Positions 29,758-38,248 of a DNA stretch of 64,000 bases are shown piece after piece. The position numbers were made by a program, and so were the translations under genes. The notes beneath the pieces were generated by a model. That model searched no databases. It had not been told where the DNA came from and saw only the letters and a program-made list of their open reading frames with translations. How positions within the stretch are numbered: position 1 is the first letter of the stretch; every line of letters begins with the position of its first letter. Origin of the DNA: Rhodospirillaceae bacterium (GTDB taxonomy: Bacteria; Pseudomonadota; Alphaproteobacteria; Dongiales; Dongiaceae); the NCBI GenBank assembly GCA_016712715.1, contig JADJQM010000003.1:372001-436000 (forward strand), in the 5' to 3' direction.

Positions 29758-31985
29758 GACGCTGCTTCCTGTGTCGCGGATGCAGTATCCGGATAGCGCG
29801 CCATCAAGTCACACATGGCTTCATTCCAGCGCTGTCCGGCGAGCCACCTGTTATAAAGACCGGCGACGCTGCGCTGATAGCCGGCGTGGCGATTGATCGA
29901 CTTGCGCTCGAAGTGAAACAACACTGCCTTTGGGCAATAGTGAATGTCGCCACCCGCCGCCCGCAACTTCAGGCACAGATCCGAATCCTCGTAATCGCCA
30001 ATGATGTAATCCTCGGTGAAGCCGCCCACATCGACAAATGCTTGCCGACGCACCATGAGGGCGGCGCCGGTAACAGCCGGGACAGAGCGGGATTCCAGCG
30101 CCGGCGGAAACTCGCGTGGCGCGCCCTTAAAATAATGGAGGTTTAGCCAATGCCCGCCGGCGTCGCGGGCAAACCGCATGCCGGCATGCTGCAGTGAATG
30201 ATCGTCGAACAACAATCGGGCACCGCTGGCCACCACTTTCTTCCCGCGCAGCAGCGGCGCTGAAAGCCTGCGTAGCCACCCGGCTTCCTCTGGCACCACG
30301 TCCGAATTGAGCAACACGAGGATCTTTCCACGCGCAATTGCGGCGCCCGCATTGTTGGCCGCGGCATACCCGAAATTGCCCGACATGATCAGTACCGTGA
30401 TGGGAAGCGCATAGAGTTGATGCAATCCGCTGAGGAAATGCACGAGATCGGCGCGCTGCTCTGGTGAATCGAGCACAAAAATGAGCTCCGCTTCCGCCAT
30501 GTCAGGGTCAATCGCGAAGCTCCCCAACTGGAAGCGTAAATAGTCCAGATTGCGGTAGAGCGGAATGATGATCGAATAGCGCGGTTCCGGAGCTGCCGCA
30601 CCCAGTTGCACGACATCCGGGGGGCGGCGCGCAGCGAGATGCGCCTGGTGCAACGCCACCGCCGCCGGCGCTATCACCTTGGCGATCGCCTCGGTGGTCA
30701 GTTGCTCCGGCGGAATGCCGCCCAGCACCGCATCCCGGAGCTGTCCTGGCGTACCCTGGGCAGGACGGGCGAGGATATCGAGAGTGGCACCGGATCCAAG
30801 GCGCAGTTCAAGCTTCGCCTGGCCGCGTATCGTTCCCGCATCTGGCAGGAAGGCTGCAAACCCCATTGCACCTACGCGCCCGTCGTAAAGCTTGTCGATA
30901 TCGGGACGCTGATAGCGCAGACAGTTGTCATCCAGGCGCTGCGGCTCGATGCCGACGGCCACCAGAAAAATTTCCGACATAAGCTGATGGGGATCACGAA
31001 CCCATCCCTTCACAAAAATGCCACCGCGACCATCCGCAATCAGCAGTTCGACGGCGCCACCTAAAGGCAAACGCTTGTCAGTAAGGTTGCGACGCGTTGC
31101 AGGCTGAAAGAGTTCGAGTTCGTTCAACAGGGCCGCTGTCGTGTTGTCACCCTGGGCAACGTCTGCCAGGCATCGCATAACAAAGCTACGCGTCTTTCCG
31201 GCGATCGCCTTATTCGCCTGCAACCACGCCAGGAAGGGTGTCTGCGGCAGAGCGGTGATGCGCGACGTCGCGAAGCCCTGCGCACCGATGACCACGAGGA
31301 GACTGCCTATTCTAAGAGCGGCGCGATCGAGGAGGAGCAGGTTGCGCCCTTTGGCGAATCGCAAGGGCCGGTGAAGCGCGCTCGCAATCCCCTTGTCGCC
31401 AACCACAATCACGTCGGACACCTCACCAACATGGCCAGGAATCGGGCAGCTGACCAGCGCCAGGTGCTGATTGACGACAGCTTCTGCGGTCACATTGCCG
31501 GGCTGCACCGACAGCTCCGTGAGGATTGAGCGGCACAGGCGTCCATAGGCAACGTCATGTTTCAGGTGGAACAGTTCGCGGCAGACATCCAACAACTGCC
31601 GCACGAGACGCAGCTTGCCTGTATCATCCAGACCGACCGTGAGAGCCACCCGGTCAAGCGGTGCGGCCAGCGCAGCATCGGTACGGGCGACAAGACTGCC
31701 ATCTGCCGCCATCAGGTCCAGTGGTTGCCCGACCTTGTCGGCCGGCCGGAAAACGATCATCTGCCTGATACGACCGTCCGCCAGCGGCAGGGCTACCTTG
31801 ATTGTCGGCGGTGGCAGCATCTTGCCGCCCTGCATCGGTATGAGGCCGCCGCCTGCATCGCTCAGCAGCAGCTGCAATCCACCCGGCATGGCGAAATGAT
31901 TGGCGCGATCGAGCGTCCGGCCCGCACTGTGTTGGTCGTTTGAGTGTTGGTTGTTTGGTGAGTGGTCGATGGGCTTAACCAGCAT
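29754..31985 (-). CDS. Large glycosyltransferase, GT2 family, with N-terminal extra domains
   Basis: A 743-residue protein. The GT-A catalytic domain is C-terminal, at about 470-720: PRYSIIIPLYRNLDYLRFQL, LIFVLDSPEQ, GYAAANNAGAAIARGKILVL, LLNSDVVPEEAGWL (the metal-site region) and FTEDYIIGDYEDSDLCLKLR. The first 450 residues are beta-rich and not a known enzyme; a GGIFVKGWVRD segment at about 320 recalls the GWAW-type domain of the downstream coiled-coil protein. It is the first gene of the six-gene operon ending in the secretion adaptor and begins 28 bases after the terminator of the RTX gene. Sugar unknown. Confidence 0.88.
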   Translation of the reverse strand: MLVKPIDHSPNNQHSNDQHSAGRTLDRANHFAMPGGLQLLLSDAGGGLIPMQGGKMLPPPTIKVALPLADGRIRQMIVFRPADKVGQPLDLMAADGSLVARTDAALAAPLDRVALTVGLDDTGKLRLVRQLLDVCRELFHLKHDVAYGRLCRSILTELSVQPGNVTAEAVVNQHLALVSCPIPGHVGEVSDVIVVGDKGIASALHRPLRFAKGRNLLLLDRAALRIGSLLVVIGAQGFATSRITALPQTPFLAWLQANKAIAGKTRSFVMRCLADVAQGDNTTAALLNELELFQPATRRNLTDKRLPLGGAVELLIADGRGGIFVKGWVRDPHQLMSEIFLVAVGIEPQRLDDNCLRYQRPDIDKLYDGRVGAMGFAAFLPDAGTIRGQAKLELRLGSGATLDILARPAQGTPGQLRDAVLGGIPPEQLTTEAIAKVIAPAAVALHQAHLAARRPPDVVQLGAAAPEPRYSIIIPLYRNLDYLRFQLGSFAIDPDMAEAELIFVLDSPEQRADLVHFLSGLHQLYALPITVLIMSGNFGYAAANNAGAAIARGKILVLLNSDVVPEEAGWLRRLSAPLLRGKKVVASGARLLFDDHSLQHAGMRFARDAGGHWLNLHYFKGAPREFPPALESRSVPAVTGAALMVRRQAFVDVGGFTEDYIIGDYEDSDLCLKLRAAGGDIHYCPKAVLFHFERKSINRHAGYQRSVAGLYNRWLAGQRWNEAMCDLMARYPDTASATQEAAS

Positions 31986-32012
31986 GCTTTTCCAGTATCT
32001 GCCAAAGAAAAT

Positions 32013-32052
32013 GGCGTCGAGTCACGCGCCACAACCGGCCGGACCCGACGCC
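32013..32052 (-). terminator. Intrinsic terminator after the RTX gene
   Basis: On the minus strand, CGACGCC and its complement close a hairpin (GGCGTCG at 32013-32019, CGACGCC at 32046-32052) followed by ATTTTCTTT. It lies between the RTX gene stop and the start of the glycosyltransferase operon, so abundant RTX message may end here while some reads through. Confidence 0.65.
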
Positions 32053-32060
32053 AATCCCTA

Positions 32061-32963
32061 TCAGCTGATCACAAAGAAGGCGCTCGGGTTGGCCTGGACA
32101 TCGACAGCCTTGACGCCGACCAGGGTCACCTGATCGCCACCGCCGAAGTCGATGACCGTGTTGCCGCCGACTTCATGCGCCAGCGAAGCGACATCGTCCG
32201 CGGACGTAACGTCGAGGCCATTGATGTTCTTCGAGATGTGAAGAATGTCTTCACCCTCTTCGAAGTCCATGATGACGTCCTGACCGCCGCCGCCGTGGAA
32301 GACAAAGGTGTCATCACCGGCACCACCGCGCAGGAAGTCATCGCCGGCACCGCCGTCGACAAAGTCGTCACCAGCACCGCCTGAGAGCCGGTCGGCGCCA
32401 TCACCACCCTGCAGGTGATCATCGCCCTTCCCACCTTCAAGGCTGTCGTCACCGGCGCCGCCCTTGATCTGGTCATCGCCGTTGCCGCCATTGAGGTTGT
32501 CGTTGCCGGCCTCGCCCTTGAGCAGATCGTCACCGTTTCCGCCACGCAGGGCATCGTCGCCCTCGCCGCCGAACATGCGATCGTCTCCGTTGCCGCCGGT
32601 CAGATCATCCTTGCCGGCACCGCCGAACAAATTGTCGTCGCCGCTGCCGCCGTTGATCCAATCGTCGCCACCCTGGCCAGCAATGGTGTCTTCACCGGAG
32701 CCGCCATTGATGTAATCGGCATCTGCGCCGCCAAAGACCACGTCGCTGCCGGAACCGCCCAGGATATGGTCGGAACCGTCGCCGCCGTTGATCCAATCGG
32801 CGCCACTGCCACCGTTGATCCAGTCATGGCCGGTACCGCCATCGATGAAATCCTTGCCGCCACCGCCACTGATCGCGTCGTCACCGCCGCCGCCCAGGAT
32901 AAAGTCCCCGTGGCTGGTGCCGACAAGACGGTCGGCGAAGTCACCGCCCGGAATTGTCGCCAT
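32061..32963 (-). CDS. RTX repeat protein, predicted type I secretion substrate
   Basis: A 300-residue protein with no catalytic domain. Residues 1-23 are a short lead (MATIPGGDFADRLVGTSHGD...), 24-221 are 22 unbroken nonapeptides of the GGxGxDxUx calcium-binding type, and 222-300 are a tail with DVIMDFEEGEDILHIS and the ending DVQANPSAFFVIS, the form expected of a C-terminal type I secretion signal. With calcium the repeats should fold into a beta roll after export. The exporter and adaptor lie downstream on the same strand. GAGGAGAG stands before the ATG. Possible roles are surface-layer or matrix protein or glycan carrier; none is shown. Confidence 0.88.
   Translation of the reverse strand: MATIPGGDFADRLVGTSHGDFILGGGGDDAISGGGGKDFIDGGTGHDWINGGSGADWINGGDGSDHILGGSGSDVVFGGADADYINGGSGEDTIAGQGGDDWINGGSGDDNLFGGAGKDDLTGGNGDDRMFGGEGDDALRGGNGDDLLKGEAGNDNLNGGNGDDQIKGGAGDDSLEGGKGDDHLQGGDGADRLSGGAGDDFVDGGAGDDFLRGGAGDDTFVFHGGGGQDVIMDFEEGEDILHISKNINGLDVTSADDVASLAHEVGGNTVIDFGGGDQVTLVGVKAVDVQANPSAFFVIS
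32301..32894 (-). repeat. 22 tandem 27-bp units encoding RTX nonapeptides
   Basis: Twenty-two consecutive codon blocks of nine, each with the pattern G-G-x-G-x-D-x-hydrophobic-x. The units differ at many third positions and variable residues, so the array is old or selected for protein pattern rather than recently expanded. Only two units depart from the glycine pattern (GGADADYIN and GEAGNDNLN). Confidence 0.9.
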
Positions 32964-33043
32964 CGTGTCTCTCCTCGTCGCTTGGAATGATGGTCGTGGG
33001 TGCCGAAACCGCGATCAATTGACCAGCAAATAACGAGGCCTGC

Positions 33044-33058
33044 AACAATTGTATTGTT
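33044..33058. promoter_or_regulatory. Possible operator dyad upstream of the RTX gene
   Basis: AACAAT-tgt-ATTGTT is a perfect 6+6 inverted repeat with a 3-base spacer, 81 bases before the RTX start, in an AT-rich stretch (about 33010-33115) that is unlike the GC-rich surroundings and contains TATA-like sequences. A regulator site is a reasonable guess; no factor is identified. Confidence 0.35.
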
Positions 33059-33121
33059 ATATAAGTATGACCTAAATTTTCGTCGTCATAATTACTGCAG
33101 CTTATACTTTAGTGGCATTTT

Positions 33122-34339
33122 TTAGCCGACCTTGTTGCTCGCTCCGAGCGCAATTCTCTCCCACTCCGGCAACAGCGATGCTTGCGAAAAGTGGCTAACC
33201 GCACGGCTTCTTGCTGCTTCACGCAACTTTGACGCGGTGTCTTTCTGTGCCAAAGCCTGGCGCAGCACTTTTTCCAGCTGGGCCACATCGCGATGATCAA
33301 TAAAATGCGCGGCAGTTTGATCTCCAAGTACTTCGCGGGTCGGTTCCGTGTCGGATGCCACGATATGGCACCCGCAGGACATCGCTTCGACCAGTGACCA
33401 AGATGGCACAAACGGGACGGTCAGATAGACATGCACTGTGGAAATCTGCAGCAGGCGTCGATAGTCATCGCGCGGCAAGGTGCCAAGGAAATGGATCCGA
33501 GCCAGATCAAGCTGCGGCAGCTCTCGCAGCATGCGCTCCTTATATGTCTCACCGTCTGGCAGGCGTCGCGAATAGAACGTCTGGTCCTGGCCAGCGACCG
33601 CGACAACGACATCCGGCTCCGCCTTCAGGACGCCGACGAGGGCACGCATGAACTCTGGAAATCCGCGATACGGCTCAAGGCCGCGGGTCGCATAAGTTAG
33701 CAAACGATTAACGCCGCGCAGCTCGACGTCACCAAAGCGACGGCAGGCCGCGGCATCTGGTTTGAAATATTCGGTATCAACACCATCGTGAAGTGTCTGG
33801 AGTTTGTGCTGATAGCTCGCCGGAAGCTGTGATCGCTGAAATGCCGTTGGAACAAGGCCAAAATCGACATCCTCGAGGGTCATCAGCAGCGGCGCATTCA
33901 GAGTTCTTATTCGACAGGCATTGTCGGGAGTCATGCCATTTGGGTCGAGATAGTCGGCATCAGCGTCATGCGGGTGGTAGTACCATTCGAAGTAGCCGAT
34001 GAAACGTGCTTTGGGAAAAACTTCGCGAAGATAGAGCGCGACGCCCCAGCCACAATGTCCAAAAATCACATCCGGCACAAAGCCTTCCTCGTGCAATGCA
34101 TGGCAAGCCTCGAATACTGCCTGTCCATTGAGCACGCCTGCCTCAAATCCATGCAGATAGTGATGCGTTGATGCGCTTGGTCGACGCTTTGCGTGGAAAC
34201 GTCGCACCATGATACGTCCCGGCAAGATCACATCTGCGGAAGTTACGAAAGCAACACGATGGTGCGTTGATTGCGCCAAGCGCTCCGCGAGGGCGCCAAA
34301 TTGTCCGGGAAAATCTCGATGTACGAACAGGATGTTCAA
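33122..34339 (-). CDS. Glycosyltransferase, GT4 family
   Basis: A 405-residue GT-B enzyme. The N-terminus NILFVHRDFPGQFGALAERL and the acceptor-side DVIFGHCGWGVALYLREVFP are typical; the donor domain contains LLTYATRGLEPYRGFPEFMR, then TVHVYLTVPFVPSWSLVEAM and the following cysteine-glycine turn, in place of the usual E-x7-E site. The type is close to glycosyltransferases in exopolysaccharide clusters that begin MNILFVH. It has its own transcript start region, divergent from galE. Sugar unknown. Confidence 0.87.
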   Translation of the reverse strand: MNILFVHRDFPGQFGALAERLAQSTHHRVAFVTSADVILPGRIMVRRFHAKRRPSASTHHYLHGFEAGVLNGQAVFEACHALHEEGFVPDVIFGHCGWGVALYLREVFPKARFIGYFEWYYHPHDADADYLDPNGMTPDNACRIRTLNAPLLMTLEDVDFGLVPTAFQRSQLPASYQHKLQTLHDGVDTEYFKPDAAACRRFGDVELRGVNRLLTYATRGLEPYRGFPEFMRALVGVLKAEPDVVVAVAGQDQTFYSRRLPDGETYKERMLRELPQLDLARIHFLGTLPRDDYRRLLQISTVHVYLTVPFVPSWSLVEAMSCGCHIVASDTEPTREVLGDQTAAHFIDHRDVAQLEKVLRQALAQKDTASKLREAARSRAVSHFSQASLLPEWERIALGASNKVG

Positions 34340-34526
34340 CTAGGCCTCCGCCGAATGCGCCGCGTTGATGACGTCACATAATTCGCGCAACGCACATCTT
34401 CATGCAAGTCTTTGCTCACAGATATTAGATCGAGCTTTATGAATATTATCGCCAATAAGTAATTAGTGCTTTGCAGCATTTCGTTTGATAACTTGCCAAT
34501 CGAAAACAGCAGCAATGGGGACCTTG
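34340..34526. other. AT-rich divergent promoter region
   Basis: Separates the minus-strand glycosyltransferase from the plus-strand galE operon. From about 34415 to 34480 it is strongly AT-rich (ATATTAGATC, ATGAATATTAT, AATAAGTAATTA) and must hold both promoters. No clear -35/-10 pair or gene can be defended. Confidence 0.45.
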
Positions 34527-35522
34527 ATGCGCCATGTGCTCGTGACCGGCGGTGCCGGATATGTCGGTAGTCACGCCTGCAGGATGTTGGCGGCCAGCGG
34601 ATATCTTCCCGTCACTCTCGACAATCTATCGACGGGTCACCGCTGGGCCGTGAAGTGGGGTCCACTCGAAACGGGCGACATTGCTGATCACACGCTTGTC
34701 ACAGCGTTGCTGGCAAAGTACCAACCGGTCGCCGTGATGCATTTCGCAGCGCTGTCGCTGGTTGGAGAATCAGGATCTCAGCCGGCGCGCTATTACGAGA
34801 CGAATGTCGCCGGCACGCTGTCGCTGCTGCAAGCCATGCAGCGACATGGACTTGACCGGTTCATCTTTTCCAGCACCTGCGCCACCTATGGCGAGCCAAA
34901 GAGTTGCCCGATCGATGAAGCGACAGCCCAGCATCCGATCAACACCTATGGTCGCAGCAAGCTGATGGTTGAAACCATCCTCGCGGATTTTGCCCGAGCC
35001 TATGGCATGCGTGCGACAGCGCTGCGCTACTTCAACGCAGCCGGCGCCGCTGATGCTGACGGGATTGGCGAAGCCCATGAGCCGGAAACGCATCTCATTC
35101 CCCTGGTGATTGCTGCAGCCCTCGGCCAGCGCGGCCCGGTACAGGTGTTTGGTGAGGACTACGCGACCGCGGACGGAACCTGCGAGCGCGACTACGTGCA
35201 TGTAAATGATCTTGCGACCGCGCATGTCCGCGCCCTTGCCTTCCAGGACTCCAGTGCTGGTTTCCATGCCTTCAACCTCGGCACCGGTCGACCGTATTCA
35301 GTGCGCCAGGTAATCGCCGCAGTAGCCCATCAGGCAGGCCGACCCGTTCCGCATAAAGCGGCACCACGCCGTGTCGGTGATCCCCCGGCCCTGTTTGCCG
35401 ACCCTCGTCGCGCCAAGGCGGCCCTTGAGTGGAGTGCAGCGCAATCCTCGCTGGAAGAGATCGTTGCCAGCGCCTGGCGCTGGCATGTGGGTACTGCCAA
35501 GGAGGTGCGCCTTGCCGTTTGA
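34527..35522 (+). CDS. galE: UDP-glucose 4-epimerase
   Basis: A 331-residue short-chain dehydrogenase-type epimerase that interconverts UDP-glucose and UDP-galactose with bound NAD. It shows the nucleotide motif VTGGAGYVGSHACRML, the catalytic triad region FIFSSTCATYGEP and YGRSKLMVETIL (Tyr-x3-Lys), then ALRYFNAAGA and CERDYVHVNDLA typical of GalE rather than RmlB. ATG 34527 has GGGGA five bases upstream; ATGs at 34515 and 34485 are in frame but less well placed. First gene of galE-rmlC-rmlD-rmlA. Confidence 0.92.
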   Translation: MRHVLVTGGAGYVGSHACRMLAASGYLPVTLDNLSTGHRWAVKWGPLETGDIADHTLVTALLAKYQPVAVMHFAALSLVGESGSQPARYYETNVAGTLSLLQAMQRHGLDRFIFSSTCATYGEPKSCPIDEATAQHPINTYGRSKLMVETILADFARAYGMRATALRYFNAAGAADADGIGEAHEPETHLIPLVIAAALGQRGPVQVFGEDYATADGTCERDYVHVNDLATAHVRALAFQDSSAGFHAFNLGTGRPYSVRQVIAAVAHQAGRPVPHKAAPRRVGDPPALFADPRRAKAALEWSAAQSSLEEIVASAWRWHVGTAKEVRLAV

Positions 35523-36174
35523 TCGCATGATTACCGATGATCTGCCGGCGGATGTCCGTCTGGTCTCCGGTCGGCGCTTTGCCGATTCACGTGGCTGGTT
35601 CATGGAACTCCACCGCCGGCAATCCACCAACATCGCGGCCAACGACCTGGCGGATGATGGCATGCCTGACTTTTGCCAAGACAATGTCTCGCTCACCAGC
35701 CTGCCGGCGGTCGTTCGCGGACTCCATTTCCAGCGGCCGCCCTATGCACAGGCCAAGCTGGTGACCGTGCTGGCAGGCGCCATCCTCGACGTCGTGGTCG
35801 ATCTACGTCCGCAATCGCCAGATTTCGGACGGGCTGCCGCCATTCATTTGTCGGCCTCAGGCGGCCAGCATCTCTTTGTTCCGGTGGGGTTTGCCCACGG
35901 GTTTTGTTCTCTGCAGCCGGAGACACTCGTGCACTACAAGGTCTCGGCCCCTTATGCGCCAAAGTCGGAAGGCGGGATTGCCTGGGACGATCCGGATCTT
36001 GCCATTCAATGGCCATTTACCGCGGCCGAGGTACTGGTGTCTGAAAAGGATGCCCTTCTGCCGCGCCTGCGTGACCTTGCGCCGATCGATTGGGGGCGAC
36101 GGGCCCCTGTCAAGCCCTCCGCCCGCGATGTGCGCCCGGCCGCCACATTGCCGGGGAGCCGGCTTCATGGCTAA
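35512..36174 (+). CDS. rmlC: dTDP-4-dehydrorhamnose 3,5-epimerase
   Basis: A 220-residue cupin enzyme of dTDP-L-rhamnose synthesis. Family motifs are present: DSRGWFMELHRR, FCQDNVSLTSLPAVVRGLHF with the catalytic histidine, KLVTVLAGAILDVVVDLRP, and FVPVGFAHGFCSLQPET. Start choice: a perfect AAGGAGGT at 35499-35506 stands five bases before TTG 35512, while ATG 35527 is too far from it, so a TTG start is likely and the gene overlaps galE by 11 bases. The C-terminus is longer than usual by about 20 residues. Confidence 0.9.
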   Translation: MPFDRMITDDLPADVRLVSGRRFADSRGWFMELHRRQSTNIAANDLADDGMPDFCQDNVSLTSLPAVVRGLHFQRPPYAQAKLVTVLAGAILDVVVDLRPQSPDFGRAAAIHLSASGGQHLFVPVGFAHGFCSLQPETLVHYKVSAPYAPKSEGGIAWDDPDLAIQWPFTAAEVLVSEKDALLPRLRDLAPIDWGRRAPVKPSARDVRPAATLPGSRLHG

Positions 36175-36219
36175 GCAGCCCGTCAACAGGTTGTCGGCAG
36201 CGCTTGCGGAGTTGGCGCC

Positions 36220-37127
36220 ATGACAGCGCATCCGCGTTGCATCGCCGTGATTGGTCGCCAAGGTCAGTTGGCGCGCGAGCTGGCCGATCTCGCCTGGCCC
36301 GCCGATCTCCGACCGCTTTTTTTCGGCCGGACCGACATTAATCTGTTCGACACAGGCAACCTCAAATCACGCCTGCAGTCGCTGCGGCCCTTAGCCATCA
36401 TCAATACGGCGGCCCATACTGCTGTCGATCTGTGTGAGAGCGAGCCTGATGTTGCCAGGACACTCAACGCAGACCTGCCGGCGGTTCTGGCACGGATTGC
36501 AAGTCACACCGGCATCCCGCTGGTTCACGTGTCGACCGACTATGTATTTTCTGGAAGGCAGCCCCGACCCTTTCGTGAGGTGGATGCCGCTGCACCTTTG
36601 TCTGTCTATGCGCAAACCAAGCTGGCGGGTGAAACGGCAGTTCTCGCTGCCGGAGCGACTTCAATCATCATTCGCAGTGCCGGACTTTTTGGCCGCCACG
36701 GTCAGAACTTTTGAAGACGATCGTTGCCAAGGCCCTGGCAGGTGATGCTCAACCCATCAGGATGGTAGCTGACCAAGTCAGCTCACCGACGCCAGCCACG
36801 GCTCTGGCGGCCGCTCTTCAACAGATGGCGATCGATCTCAGCGAGGGCCGCCACCTGCCCCCCTTGCTTCATTTCGCCGGCCAGCCACCCGTGAGCTGGT
36901 TCGATTTTACCGCAGCCATCCTTGCAGCCCTCTCCCGTTGCAGCGCCGCGGCATTGCCGGATCTTGTCCCGCTTCGGCTGGCCGACCTGCCGCGCGCGGC
37001 GACCCGCCCCCACTTCAGCGCGCTCGACTGCGGCCTCGCGCGACAGTTCGGCTATCCGCCGCCCGAATGGCGCTCGGCACTGGACAATCTCGTCGCAAGC
37101 CTGACCAAGAAAAGGATTGCCGCATGA
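36220..37127 (+). CDS. rmlD: dTDP-4-dehydrorhamnose reductase, with a one-base deletion as read
   Basis: Last reductase step of dTDP-L-rhamnose synthesis. The first frame has CIAVIGRQGQLARELADLAW, VHVSTDYVFSGRQP and YAQTKLAGE (Tyr-x3-Lys) and stops at 36714; the next frame starts in the overlap and continues KTIVAKALAGDAQPIRMVAD with PTPATALAAAL to 37127. The break is at a run of four T (36709-36712): five T would read N-F-L-K-T, matching the family. Total length of about 302 residues is normal. Probably a homopolymer error or a recent mutation. The stop overlaps rmlA as ATGA. Confidence 0.88.
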
Positions 37128-38035
37128 AGGGCATCGTTCTAGCCGGCGGCAGCGGTTCGCGGCTCTACCCGATGACGGCATCGGTGACCAAGCAGTTGCT
37201 GCCAATCTATGACAAGCCGATGATCTACTATCCGATCGCCACGCTCATGCTGGCAGGGATTCGCGACATCCTGCTCATCACGACGCCCAGGGATGTCGAA
37301 CGCTATGTCGATCTTCTCGGCGATGGCGCGCGCTGGGGCCTTAACATCTCCTATGCAGTACAACCCAGACCGGAAGGCATTGCACAGGCCTTCATCATTG
37401 GCGGGGAATTTCTTGGCGGCGCACCCTCTGCGCTCATTCTCGGCGACAACCTGTTCTTCGGCAGTGGATTGCGTCAGCGCCTGGTCAATGCCGCCGCGCT
37501 ACAACAGGGCGCTCACGTCTTTGCCTGCCGGGTGGATGACCCAGAGCGCTACGGCGTGGTCGAGCTCGATGCCGATCAGCGACCCATTTCAATCATCGAG
37601 AAACCCCGGCAACCGCTCTCGAACTGGGCCGTTACCGGCCTCTACTTCTTCGATGGACAGGCCAGCGACATAGCACGTCAATTGCGACCCTCGCCGCGCG
37701 GTGAACTGGAGATCAGCGACCTCAACGCACACTACCTGACGCGCGGCGCCCTGACGGTGGAGCGCCTCGGGCGCGGTTATGCCTGGCTCGATACGGGTAC
37801 GCCAGAGACATTGATGGCCGCGACACAATTCGTCTGTGCCCTGGAAACCCGCCAGGGCATCAAGATCGCCTGCCTCGAGGAGATCGCATTCACCCAGGGT
37901 TTTATCACGGCCGACAATTTTGCGCGCATGGCGGCATCAGCGCCGATCAGCGCCTATGGCCGCTATCTGAAGACGTTGATGTCGGATCTCGAGATCGAAG
38001 CGCGCCCCACGCCGCTGCGCCTGGTTGGCGCATGA
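37124..38035 (+). CDS. rmlA: Glucose-1-phosphate thymidylyltransferase
   Basis: A 303-residue nucleotidyltransferase that makes dTDP-glucose, the entry to dTDP-L-rhamnose. It has the signature GIVLAGGSGSRLYPMTASVT, then KQLLPIYDKPMIYYPIATLM, LILGDNLFFG, VDDPERYGVVELD, IIEKPRQPLSNWAVTGLYFF and GYAWLDTGTPETLM. ATG 37124 overlaps the rmlD stop; the frame is open much further upstream, but that part lies inside rmlD. Full length. RmlB, the dehydratase between RmlA and RmlC, is not encoded in this window. Confidence 0.95.
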   Translation: MKGIVLAGGSGSRLYPMTASVTKQLLPIYDKPMIYYPIATLMLAGIRDILLITTPRDVERYVDLLGDGARWGLNISYAVQPRPEGIAQAFIIGGEFLGGAPSALILGDNLFFGSGLRQRLVNAAALQQGAHVFACRVDDPERYGVVELDADQRPISIIEKPRQPLSNWAVTGLYFFDGQASDIARQLRPSPRGELEISDLNAHYLTRGALTVERLGRGYAWLDTGTPETLMAATQFVCALETRQGIKIACLEEIAFTQGFITADNFARMAASAPISAYGRYLKTLMSDLEIEARPTPLRLVGA

Positions 38036-38248
38036 ATGATCTCATGCTGACAAACTCAGTTACTTACTTGTGACACGCAAGAAAAACTCCTGTTTTTCTA
38101 TAGTATATCTCGCATTTTTTATTGTTTTTATGGTATATTCACCCATGCGTGATAGTATTTTTATTTATCAATTTCTTGCCGCGTTTCGCTCATCTTGCTA
38201 TATTGCAGCGCAAGATCGATTGAGCCACTAGATGGAAAGGGTGCGCGC
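38036..38248 (+). other. AT-rich intergenic region
   Basis: About 210 bases, strongly AT-rich from 38040 to 38215 compared with the neighbours. It holds a small AT stem GAAAAAC-tcct-GTTTTTC (38081-38098) that could end the rml transcript, and several TATA-like elements (GTATATC, GGTATATTC) that could be promoters for the gene at 38249. No gene. The composition suggests a regulated promoter or an old junction between two gene blocks. Confidence 0.5.

Noticed and set aside
32301..32894. Regular 27-bp repeats as a CRISPR array or satellite DNA
   Set aside because: The units are in frame, encode RTX nonapeptides and have no unique spacers.
34527..35522. Annotation of the epimerase as rmlB
   Set aside because: The NAD motif, CERDYVHVNDLA and ALRYFNAAGA segments and the length fit GalE, not the RmlB dehydratase.
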